Assembly: GCA_947359465.1 (NCBI GenBank)
Contig: OX375878.1
Span: 78,660,416 to 78,724,415, forward strand
From: Metellina segmentata
Taxonomy: Eukaryota > Arthropoda > Arachnida > Araneae > Tetragnathidae
Direction of reading: 5' to 3'
Length of the DNA: 64,000 bases
Shown: piece by piece, positions 54,305-64,000 of the stretch
Layout: every line of letters begins with the position of its first letter
Position numbering within the stretch: position 1 is the first letter of the stretch
Translations under genes and position numbers: made by a program
Notes under the pieces: model-generated
Told to the model about the DNA's origin: nothing
What the model saw: only the letters and a program-made list of their open reading frames with translations
Databases searched by the model: none

Positions 54305-55810
54305 CACATGCATAGTGTTAGAGAAAAATAATAAAAGTAATTTTAAAATTTGCACCGAGCAGAATTTGTTGTTATCAACATGAATGTTTATCCTGCAAAA
54401 GTAAGTTTGCAGTAAAAAATACTCTTTAATCGAATCATCTGTGCCACTTCCTTTGTACTGCACCATGTTAACAATCTCGATCGTCGAAACTAGAAACTAT
54501 CTTCGATTTCTTTGAGACCATCGACTTATTTGAATCATTGGTACTGAGATATAAAAATCAAATCCTCGCACTATTGAGAAGAACGTTGTTATTTGTAGAT
54601 TGTTTAATAACAAACTTGTATTGTTTTCGAATTGTATTGTTGTAATTATTTATATCTTGTATTGTAATCGTGCTGAAATTTGTTCAGAAACTTTAATTAT
54701 GTAATAGAATTAAGTTAGTCACTTATATAATATGAAAACTGATTATTCTCTGTTAACCTCTGCAGAACTTTTGAATGAAATGTTCCCATGGAACAAAAAA
54801 AAAGCAACTCTTATTCTCTTTTTCATTCTACTAGTAATGTGTCCACCAGGTGGCTCATTAGCAGAGTAAAGTGACGCTATTTATTAAAACAGATACATAC
54901 CCTGCAACTGGGTGGTCTAATTACCTAGCTCCGATCGCAACATGAAGACTCTTAACCTCCCAGAATTTTTGGTTCCATCCTGCGTTTCCTCTTCTACTAC
55001 CGCTTGTAATTAAGAGTCAATGAATGGGACAATACCTGTTCTACTCCAACGATAAACTTGCGATTTTTCGTAAGTTTTTTTTTTTCATTGGGATGGGGAT
55101 ATATCAGCATTAGTGATAGTCATATTTTACTTTTGGTGTTTTATACTTAGCAATAATGGATCATACTTTTTATAAGCATTAAACCGTATTTGGATGATAT
55201 ATACTCTATTCGTTTGATAATATTAAAGAAAATTGTCTCTGCGAGACATTTGAGGATTCTTCTTCGATTCTTAGTTACTTTACGGGGTATGCTCATTTTA
55301 ATCCAAATTAAAATGTAAAGTGGTTGATATAAATTATTATGCCTGGATTTTTCTACATTAAGACATAATTTATAAGGTGGTATTTACATAAGTAATGCCA
55401 TCATAGGATTGAAAAAAATAATACTTGATCGAAAGATATGTAATAAATAAAAATGTCATGAAAAAATCAACAGAAATGTTTTGAATCTGCTCTTTTTTCA
55501 AACAATGCTGTGTTCATGATTTTTAAGTGTTTCTTATTTCTTTTCGCAATACGTATTTTTAAGTTTATCACAAAACTGCCTAAAACAAGTCTAAGATTAA
55601 AAACAATTATGAGATAATAAAAATATGTACGTATAAATATCATCTGTTTTAAATTTTAGGGAAATCGGAGAATTTATGAAATGTATAGTCAACTAATTTA
55701 ATATGTGTACTTTTTATTTGGCAATTTTCGTTCTGTTTGGTTATCTCGTATTTTAAAAAACCTTGGTAATATCAGTTGCAAAAAGTTGCTAATTTGAGAA
55801 AGTTTTTAGT
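54305..55810. other. intron 3 stretch
   Basis: Mostly AT-rich; 54835-55065 is somewhat richer in G+C and free of repeat signatures. No gene supported. Confidence 0.35.
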
Positions 55811-55890
55811 TGATAAAGAATCTACAAAAGTTAGTTCAGATGGTAAAGAATCTACAATAGTTAGTTCAGTTGATAAAGAACCTACAATAG
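55811..55890. repeat. 30-bp minisatellite, 2.7 units
   Basis: Units TGATAAAGAATCTACAAAAG (then TTAGTTCAGA), TGGTAAAGAATCTACAATAG and TGATAAAGAACCTACAATAG at 55811, 55841 and 55871. Confidence 0.85.
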
Positions 55891-57340
55891 AATTAGTAAT
55901 AAAGTAATAGCAGCATTTTATATACCAGGTATGTATTTATAATGACGAAGAGTTTTCAATGGCACAACTTAAATGATTTAAAGAAATAAAAAGTGCGCCA
56001 TTCTATTTAAGTTATCCAATACCTCAAAATACTTCACTCACAAATATTTTAATGATTCAAGATTGAAAACTGCCTTCAATTGGTTAAAAAAGTTTTATTG
56101 TCCCAGGAAACCACTAAAACGTCTGAATAAATTTGTAAACCAAACCCAAATGGTATCCAAAGATTGAGGTTATTCTACCACATGCCTCAGTCACTACGCA
56201 ATAAAAATCCCCAACTATGGTTACTTCTAAATTACTACTCGGAAATGCCTCAGACGCTATATAAGGTGTAACTTACCTCGAAGAAGCGCATTAAAATACA
56301 GTCAGGGGGGAGATAACATATTTCAAAGCTAATGGTACCTAATTGTCTTTCTAGACAGCGTAAAATACCTTTCGACTCCCACGAAAATGACTCATTTATT
56401 TGCGGTTTAATTGCCCGGCTCTCTGCACGATAACTGATTTAATGGCATCAGCACAGGAAGGGAGGAGCTATAAATCAAACCTTTCGATTGGATAAGCTTT
56501 TACTCCCAATTGCTAGGTGGAATTCTGTAAACCAGACAGACAGCATAGTAAAAATGCTTCTCAGAAAAAAGTTTTATGTTCTAGGCCCACTTTTTCTTAT
56601 TTTTCCGACAGATATTTGTGAATTCAATTTTTTCAAGTTGATATTCCTCACAAAATTAGTAGAGAATATGAGTATTTGTCTTTACCTATAAATACTTAGA
56701 TATTAATGTAATATTGTGCTAGAATGGAGTTTGAAAACTATTCGAGTACAATATTAGAGATAGTGTGGTAACCTGAATGTGCTTTAATCAAATAAAAGTT
56801 GTAATAACTTTGCCTTATTTTCTTGAAATTACACTTATTTGAAAAAAATTCCAATCTGGTAAAACTGAGTGTAAGAAGGGTACTTGAGAAAAATGAAATA
56901 CTTCCAACTTTTAAAAACTTTCTTGTAATCACTCTTTAGTCAATACGTTTTGAATGCTAGGTGAATAAAGCATAAAAATGTCTTTTTCTGTCTTGAGTAA
57001 CTTACCCTTGTATAAAATCAGACACAGGTAAAACAATTTAATGACGTTATAGAGCATTATCTCAATAAAACTTCTAAACTTCTTTTATCAGTGGTCCTAT
57101 AATACCACTATTAAAATCTTATTTTTTTTTAAAAGGCATAATCTGAATAGTATTGCCCTGAATCCTTCGAATAAAGAGTTTCCTTAATTTCTTTGAATTT
57201 TTGTTTGGATTTTAATATAGATAAATAAACGTCGTATTATTTCACACTTTCGGAAATAGACCCAATCTACTACTTTGTGCTGACTTTCATGATATGAAAG
57301 TTTTGGCTCTGTTAGTTTCTATAATATAGTATCGGGGCCC
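55891..57340. other. intron 3 stretch
   Basis: AT-rich, with a moderately GC-richer part at 56120-56520 lacking any repeat or coding signal. Nothing firmly supported. Confidence 0.35.
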
Positions 57341-57715
57341 AAACCTCTTTTCTCAGGCTCATTGCTCCTTCGAGATCAAACTCACGTCGAGAAAATATTA
57401 GATATTTGTGTAATGAAATCTGCAAAGCTATGTTCTAGACCACCTCATGTGCGGACCCAACAAGAAGTTTGCGATTCGCGAACGGGGCCCCATCCCGTTT
57501 TGTTGTCAGAGCTCTCAGCGAGAGATTCTGTCTTCCCACGTTCATGGAATAGGGTGTATACACTAATGAATGAGTCTCAAACACCGGGATGCCACTATAT
57601 TATCATAATACACTCTGATCTGTCTACTACATCGTTTTCGAAGCCTACTTACCGTTTACGGAAATACTTCATCAACTGCTGTCTGCGACTAACAGGTAGA
57701 ATTCGTTTTTAATTT
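57341..57715. other. GC-richer block with a 116-codon open frame of unknown meaning
   Basis: An open frame 57362-57712 (plus) is the longest non-transposon, non-Wnt frame in intron 3. Its translation (for example MLLRDQTHVEKILDICVMKS at the start) matches no family I know. There is no good splice context or repeated structure. It may be chance in a GC-richer block or part of an old transposon. Confidence 0.2.
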
Positions 57716-58429
57716 ATGAACTGCTTTCCTGAATGCTGGCTCTTTTATCCATCAGCGTATTTCCAACATTACTTATTTTAATAGTTTTATATTTTTACTT
57801 GGTTGGCATATTTGGTGCAATGTACTATCAATTTAATACTTCAAATAATTAATGTTTAAATTGGTTAGAAATTGTTATAGAAATAGCTTTGATAAGTGTT
57901 GGGTTAATTCAAGTTCAGAAGTTATTGAAAAGTTATTCATATTGTAATTAAAAATTATTTGTTAACCTCTTAAAACTAGGAAAAGCCAAGCTTCCAAGCA
58001 TTTTCAAAAATTAAGTAAGAGAAATTGCAATACCGTCCTAAACTTGTTGGATATGCCTGAAACTTCTGTCCATTTTAAACCTACTAATTTATTTATTATT
58101 TTTTTTGCATTAAAACAATGACTTACCAAATGTGTTTCCCGATTCGGCAACTGTGTGAATAATAGTGTAAAGCTTGGATCCAAAGTTGTAATAATTGAGT
58201 TGGCTATTGTATTTGCATAATAACCTCGATTGTCATTATTAGTTGAATTTCCTCTTAAAATAACGTTATGTTCTCTCATCTAAATAGTTTTTTGTAAATG
58301 TATTTTTGTCCTTACAAATTCATTTAAATAATTTCAGCAATTTTTCTAAATCTCCAGAGGTATAGATGAAAAGCATCAACTATCCTCAAAATCATCAACT
58401 AATTAAGTATTTTCTATCATAAATGTATT
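57716..58429. other. intron 3 stretch
   Basis: AT-rich; nothing recognised. Confidence 0.4.
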
Positions 58430-59000
58430 TCTGTAGCGGAAGACATTTGCTTTTGTCATCAACCTCAGTATTTCCTCGACCTCAGGCAAAGTATCGCAAT
58501 CAAAACGAAGACTGAATCAATTATTCGGTAATCAGTAGGGGACGTGAGGTCATTTTCATCGATAACCGTGAGTAAATAGGAACTCTCTAGTTCACTTCTC
58601 GCACAATCTGAACTACAAAATCCTTTCCCGGAGTTTCATAAGACAGAGTTGACGAAGACAAAACTTCGTTTCCTGTAATAGATTGATTTTCCGAAATTTT
58701 ACCAACTGGGCTGTGATTTTTCGCGTGGTCATTGGATGGATGAGTTTTTTCGGGTGAGTTGAGAGCTATCTGAAGCAGCGACGTGTTGCTGGGACCTGCA
58801 AATCTGATGGATCGAGCTGTGAGACCACCCCGTGTTGCAAGTTAATTGAGTCACGACTCACCTGAGGCGAAGGCAACTAATTGATTTATGAATTGCAAAA
58901 CACTCCGGTGGACAATACACGCCACCGGTGGTCGTCATCCCGACTTTTTCCCTTCATGAAATATGGAGTATCAACGAAATTTAGCTGTCACGTTGATGAA
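58430..59000. promoter_or_regulatory. candidate intronic control block
   Basis: About 570 bp of balanced composition with no transposon ends or coding logic, including homeodomain-like TCAATTATT and CTAATTGATTTATG motifs (near 58517 and 58877) and CATCGATAACC (near 58557). Such unique islands in large Wnt1 introns are plausible enhancers. This is inference from composition only. Confidence 0.22.
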
Positions 59001-59251
59001 ACTCGTTTCTTTTTCTTTTTTTTATGTACTTCGCATTTTCAACCAATCTCTAACAAGTAGTTCCCTAACGAAGTATGCTCGTCTTTATGGAACAAAGTTG
59101 CATCCTCTCGCAGTAATGAGATGATTGGGTGTCAGCTGATGTGAGCGATCATACCCTTTCTTGTTCTCTCGTACTCCTTAACAAAGAGTTGTTGCACTGG
59201 TAGAGAATAGGATGCGCATACCCGTGAGTGCGGTATTTTTTTATCACTTCT
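59001..59251. other. intron 3 spacer
   Basis: Nothing recognised. Confidence 0.3.
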
Positions 59252-60280
59252 TAAGAAGTGTAGGTACCTTTACGTGCTATTTATGGGAATCTTGTGAAGT
59301 TATTACATTAATTTTAAACAAACATTTGATTCTCTCGATACATCTTGATCTGTAACGTTCAGCAATGTTCTTAGCCCGGTGCACACATCCGGTTTTTCAA
59401 CGTGCAGCGCCGCTGCGGCACCGAAGCCCAACTAGGCACACATAACCGTGAAATGACGAAAATACTCATTTCGCGCCATTTGCAATAAATATTCTATGGA
59501 AGAAAACGAGTTTATTTCGCTTACTTGGTGTAAAAAAAGAATATTTTGAAACAAAATAGACGTTGCTGGATGCAACCATTTATTAATTATTATTTATATT
59601 CCATTTATTTATGAAAACAAGGTACTTCAGAACGGAGATGCGTGTGCGTCGCCGCAGAGGCGCCGGAGGCATGTGTGTGCACTATTCCACTGGATCTAAT
59701 GTATCTCAGACCGCACTTGCGTTGCGGCAGCGGCGCCGAAGCCCAACTATGCACACATAACCGTGAAATGACGCAAGTACTCATTTCGTACCATTTGAAA
59801 GTACTCATTTCGTGCAAGTACTCATTTCGTGTCATCTATCGAAAAAAACGAGTTTATTTCGCTTACTTGGTGTAAAAAAAGAATATTTTGAAACAAAATA
59901 GACATTACTGGATGCAACCATTTATTAATTATTATTTATATTCCATTTATTTATGAAAACAAGGTACTTCAGAACGGAGATGCGTGTGTGGCGACGTGGG
60001 GAACTGCGGAACAAATTGCACGCAATTTGGACGTGCGTCACCGCGGCAGAGCCAGATGCATGTGTGCACTACTCCATTAGATCTAATGTATCTCAGATCG
60101 CACTTGCGTTGCGGCAGCGGTGCCGCACGTTGAAAAACCGGACGTGTGCACCGGGCCTAAGAAGTGTAGATACCTTTACGTGCTATTCATGGGAATCTTG
60201 GGAAAGTTATTACATTAAATTAAAACAAAAAATTAATTCACTCGTTACATCTTGATCTGTAACGTTCAGCAATGTTCTTA
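59252..60280. repeat. 122-bp direct repeat flanking a MITE dimer
   Basis: 59252-59373 and 60158-60280 are direct repeats (TAAGAAGTGTAGGTACCTTT at the start, GTAACGTTCAGCAATGTTCT at the end), about 90% alike. Between them lies the MITE dimer. The repeats run right up to the element's terminal TTAG/CTAA. This is far longer than any target-site duplication. Confidence 0.85.
59371..60160. mobile_element. dimeric MITE with GC-rich inverted ends
   Basis: The outer ends are long inverted repeats: left GCCCGGTGCACACATCCGGT then TTTTCAACGTGC; right the mirror of GGCCCGGTGCACACGTCCGG. Internally, 59506-59646 repeats at 59848-59988 (ACGAGTTTATTTCGCTTACT start, period 342). A fused right-end/left-end GC core (GCAGCGGCGCCGAAGCCC) sits at the junction near 59735. 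So two units share an internal end. No transposase. The GTGCACAC-type end suggests PIF/Harbinger, but the superfamily is not proven. Confidence 0.8.
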
Positions 60281-60647
60281 TACACATATATACACCACCT
60301 AGAAGGCAGTTCAGTTCGTTTTAAAATTTTACACAAATTAATTCATGAATTAAAAGCTAAACAAATGCATTTTTATTCAATGCTATCAATAAAAAATAAC
60401 TTCGATATTTATAAATAAAAATTTCGTTTTCCAAAACATTATTATTATCTTTTTGTTACAATATTTGGTTTTTAGGGAAATAATTTAAAATTTGTAATCT
60501 TAAAATTAAGTAAAAGAAAATATTTTTTTCCATTCTTTCTTCCAGACAAGATAACACAAATTTAACAAGATGCGGGAATGTTGTGAAATGAATCAACAAA
60601 TTTATCTTTACTTGGTAATTTTTTCTGAAAATGAAATTTCAGTGTTA
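60281..60647. other. intron 3 spacer
   Basis: AT-rich; nothing recognised. Confidence 0.35.
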
Positions 60648-62207
60648 TCTATATAAATAAGAATGGAGTGTTTGTTTGTACATTCAATATTTTCGACCCA
60701 TTTCAAGTTTTCTATCCGTTTTGGACCCTTGTGATGCCGAATCCGCCTTTTTCTCATTTGGTGTCTTTCTGTCTGTATGTTGTGCCCTATACACGTCCAC
60801 GCGGTTTAAGATATTTTCATGAAAATTTGCATACAGTGAGTACTTATCTTCATTTAGTGAGTGGCATTGGTGGCTAAAGTCTGTCTGTCCGTCTTTCTGT
60901 TCTATGCTCAATTTTGTGTTTGTGTAGACATCACATGAATTGTATTCCAGATATTTGATTGCATTGTATTTTATTTTATACATTATGTATTAGTTTAGTG
61001 AATGCAATATTAAACATTTCTTTATTGTTATATTTAGTTGCGTTTAATGCTAAAACACCTGCGTAATTATACTTAAATCAACCATAATTTGGTAGTTTTG
61101 GAAAAATTGGAATGTCTATTGAATATTACGATTGCTTCGATTGCTTTACCAGTACTGCTGAAAAAGTAATTATTCTTCAAAAAATTATTTTTTTTTTATG
61201 GAATTTCATCTCTGATACTTCATTTATTTCGAGTCTTATTTTTATTCTTTGCGCAAATGAAAACGATTTCAGAATATTTGGGACAGACGATATTTTTCAA
61301 TGAAACGAGAATGAACAAGATCGCGCGAGCAGTGATATTTTTTCTGGTTCTTTCGCTCTGAATTAATTTCACATTTCTAAATTTTGTACACTTTTAGTTG
61401 TAAGTTGTGGCAACTGTGCTAGATCAAGAGATAAAATTGAATCACAAATTAATATCTTTAGAATAATTTTTTGCGACATCTTTTATTTGGTTTTACTTCG
61501 CTGTTTCCTGTTTAAAATATTTATTATTTTAATAAATGTGTTTTCCTTCTCATCACATGCAACAGCACCACAAAGTATTAGACTTAAAAATGTTAGGTAA
61601 GTCAGTATAAATTTTCAGTAAATTTTAAGTGTAGTTATGCCATTATTGAAAGAATAATGCCGTTATTTAAAGAATAATGCCGTTATTGAAAGAATAATAA
61701 TGTTTTTTAATCCAAACTGGAACTTTTTCCAACATTAAAAAATTCGTTGTAATAATGACAGGAGAAGATTGCAAAATTTCACAATGTCGCATACCGGAGG
61801 CAAGAGTGCCACAAGTAAAAAAATATTGTTTTGTTGACTATGAGTGCGAGAGCACATGCCGTAAATCGTAATTTTAATTAATTGAGTTGAACATGAAAAT
61901 AACTTAAGAAAGAGAATTTCAAATCTCCCTCAAAATCGTCTTTTATAGTAGTAACCTTAGTATCACCTTTCGTCATTTTGTAGCTTTGTCATACAGCAAT
62001 TGTGCGATGTATGTGAAATGTATTACATGAATGGATATGCATGTGTAGGATTTGTGTCCAAAATAAGTTGTAGAAAATATAAAGATGGTGAAAGGTGTTA
62101 AAATAAATTTTTATTCTACAAAAAAAAGTAAGTCATTATATATTTTGAGTATCTCTTCAATCTAGAGTAAACCAATTCAAACCGAGTAAAGTCGGGTATT
62201 TTGCTAG
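60648..62207 (+). mobile_element. Helitron 5, non-autonomous
   Basis: Plus-strand 1560-bp element between host A (60647) and T (62208). The 5' end is TCTATATAAATAAGAATGG followed by AGTGTTTGTTTGTA. The 3' end is ACCGAGTAAAGTCGGGT, a partly decayed hairpin, then ATTTTGCTAG. Both end sequences are of a type common in arthropod Helitrons. No RepHel coding remains. A 20-bp minisatellite lies inside. Confidence 0.75.
61637..61696. repeat. 20-bp minisatellite, 3 units
   Basis: ATGCCGTTATTGAAAGAATA and close variants at 61637, 61657 and 61677, inside Helitron 5. Confidence 0.9.
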
Positions 62208-62285
62208 TCTATTATAAAGATGTAATAAATAAATAATACCATATTAACTCCCTGGGAACAGATTTATTTGAAAAAAGTAGTTCGG

Positions 62286-62399
62286 ATTATCGTTTGCACA
62301 ATAGTTACTGCTATATTTTCGTATTATCGTCTGTACAGTAATTACTGTTATATTATCGTATTATCGTTTGCACACACTAATTACTGCTATATTTTCGTA
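62286..62399. repeat. 37-bp minisatellite, 3 units
   Basis: Units starting ATTATCGTTTGCACA at 62286, 62323 and 62360, each holding TTACTGCTATATTTTCGT. Confidence 0.9.
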
Positions 62400-63012
62400 T
62401 AATTTTGTTTGATAAGAATGGCATCAGTATGAGAGAGATCGTACAGCTTCTGATCTCTGCGTTCATTCCAAAAAAGAATGTCTGATAATGCTTCAGCGTA
62501 AATATTTCTATACATTAAGTCAGATTAAATAAAGTGTACTTTTGTAGAGAACGAGAGAATAATTTGATTCAAGGAGACTCTCGTAACACCAATAGCTCTT
62601 GCCATGAACAAGAATGTACACGTTAAAATTTGTCCTAGTTTGCATAACGAATAAGACTCGTCATCCGTAACTTAGCCAAAACAAGTGCATGACGAGTCTC
62701 AGTCGTTAATAATACCCAAGGGGTTAAAAGAAACTTAAAATTATATTACATAACGGTTCATATTGTATAAAATGTGACAAACTGATTCATTATTATTTTT
62801 TATTTCCAATATTATTTTTCAAGATTCAAAACTTAAATCCCATCCAAAGTTCCGTACTATCTCCGAGTATTTTGTGAAAGACTCCTTTACAAAATGCTAA
62901 AACAGAAAAAGCACATTAAAAAACTTCTACAATTGGACTTAAGAATGATTTTTAAACAATGCCTTTTAGTAAAAGTTCAATATTTCCTGTCTCATCCAAA
63001 TTTTTTTTTCAG
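62400..63012. other. end of intron 3
   Basis: AT-rich intron ending in an uninterrupted T tract and CAG at 63012, a strong acceptor. Confidence 0.6.
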
Positions 63013-63489
63013 CACGTGAGCGCTGGTATGCGCCGCCAATGCAAGTGCCACGGGATGTCCGGCAGTTGTACAGTGCAAACCTGCTGGATGCAGCTCCCAC
63101 CTTTCCGCGCGGTTGGTGATGGATTGAAGGATAGATTTGACGGTGCTTCACGAGTCTTGGTCACCAACAGAGGCAACGTCAAGAGACGAGCCCTTCTGAA
63201 ACCTTACCATCCTGAGCACAAGCCACCATCCAAGAAAGATCTCGTCTATTTCGAGAGTTCCCCAGACTTCTGTTACCCAGACTCCTCTCTGGGTCATGAT
63301 GGAACTGGTGGACGTGTGTGCAATGCCTCTTCTATCGGGGTCGACGGCTGTGACCTCATGTGTTGTGGCCGAGGCTACAAATCTGAGAACCGAGAAGAGT
63401 CTAATAGGTGTAACTGTACTTTCCACTGGTGTTGCCAAGTGGAATGCCGGACGTGTAAAGCTAAGAGGCTTGTACAATCGTGCTTATGA
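63013..63489 (+). CDS. Wnt1: Wnt1 (wingless) exon 4, C-terminal half
   Basis: Encodes residues 213-370 and [19 protein letters not shown] (222-237) holds Ser228, the site that Porcupine modifies with palmitoleate in this family. Then [36 protein letters not shown] and the cysteine-rich end [28 protein letters not shown], closing SCL. It has 16 cysteines; with exons 2 and 3 the mature protein has 23. N-glycosylation sequons are at N316 (NAS) and N346 (NCT). The long insertion of Drosophila wingless before HNPEHKPP is absent, so the total of 370 residues equals the usual Wnt1 size. No frameshift or missing key residue. The ligand is secreted and acts through Frizzled/LRP6 receptors. Confidence 0.97.
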   Translation, partial: HVSAGMRRQCKCHGMSGSCTVQTCWMQLPPFRAVGDGLKDRFDGASRVLVTNRGNVKRRALLKPYHPEHKPPSKKDLVYFESSPDFCYPDSSLGHDGTGGRVCNASSIGVDGCDLMCCGRGYKSENREESNRCNCTFHWCCQVECRTCKAKRLVQSCL

Positions 63490-63990
63490 TGATACTTCAT
63501 GTTGTGAAACATGCACATCGATGCTAATCTGCTTCAAAAAACAGATTGGATCTGAGATCCATCGCAGTTACAGCATTATGGAGAGCTTGTGGTGATCAAC
63601 GCATTGCCATTTATTCTAGTTAATTTAAACTATATAACAGCTACATCACTAATGTGCTGGCTCTTGGAATTTACTTTACGTAATCAGCTTTGATGCTAGA
63701 ATAGAAAATTGGGCGGATTTTGATATTAAACGTGTTTTAGTTTCAATACTGTTACTCTTATTCGAAAGGACTATTTTATATATATACCGTGTGATGAATA
63801 AAATGAAACATATATACATATACTATGACGCTGCTGGTACAGCGACACTTGCTGTGTGTAAGCACATAATGTACTCATATTGAATCGAAGGAATTCATAT
63901 TTTATGATGGGATCCTGAGGATTAGAGCACTGACAATATGTCCAAAGACATTGTGTCTCAATTTGAATAAAGTTGCTTTTAGAATAGAAT
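63490..63990 (+). terminator. Wnt1: Wnt1 3' UTR with polyadenylation signals
   Basis: AT-rich region after the stop codon. AATAAA hexamers lie at 63797-63802 and 63966-63971; either could direct cleavage. The true end is not determined by sequence alone and may lie beyond the window. Confidence 0.5.
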
Positions 63991-64000
63991 TCGATGCATT

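Noticed and set aside
57362..57712. 116-codon gene or nested exon in intron 3
   Set aside because: No recognisable domain and no supporting splice context. The GC-richer base content makes a chance open frame plausible.
62959..63012. Wnt1 exon 4 starting at the ATG at 62959
   Set aside because: This part is intronic: a T-rich tract and CAG directly precede 63013, and conserved Wnt1 sequence begins there.

Overview
This is an AT-rich eukaryotic genomic window, almost certainly from an arthropod. The lineage below arthropod level cannot be fixed from the sequence. The only cellular gene I can support is a Wnt1 (wingless) orthologue on the plus strand. It has four coding exons (26658-26755, 46334-46605, 53602-53867, 63013-63489) that join in frame to a 370-residue secreted Wnt. 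The introns are about 19.6, 7.0 and 9.1 kb. Splice phases, the RGRGS-x-WW start, the [10 protein letters not shown] acylation site and the C-terminal cysteine block all fit Wnt1.

Layout. 1-25 kb is non-genic upstream DNA holding old transposon pieces: Tc1-like elements, a hAT-like relic split by a non-LTR retrotransposon fragment, tRNA-derived SINEs, a small MITE and a near-perfect 120-bp tandem duplication. At 25.1-28.05 kb a CpG-rich promoter/exon 1 block lies between two unrelated tandem arrays (about 120-bp units upstream, about 170-bp units downstream). Intron 1 (26.8-46.3 kb) carries four Helitrons, one with a helicase remnant and one nested in a Tc1-like relic. It also has a TTAA-flanked piggyBac-like MITE, a compound 63/51-bp minisatellite, SINEs and long TA microsatellites. 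Exon 2 lies between two non-autonomous transposons, one ending 36 bp before its acceptor and one starting 65 bp after its donor. Intron 2 holds a third copy of the small MITE family and a GC-rich block. Intron 3 holds a dimeric MITE flanked by a 122-bp direct repeat, a fifth Helitron and several minisatellites. The Wnt1 3' UTR fills the end of the window, with AATAAA signals.

How it works together: one developmental ligand gene is spread over about 37 kb by repeat insertion, while its coding exons stay short, intact and conserved. Everything else with coding resemblance is a broken or non-autonomous mobile element. I see no bacterial features, no CRISPR and no confident tRNA or rRNA gene.
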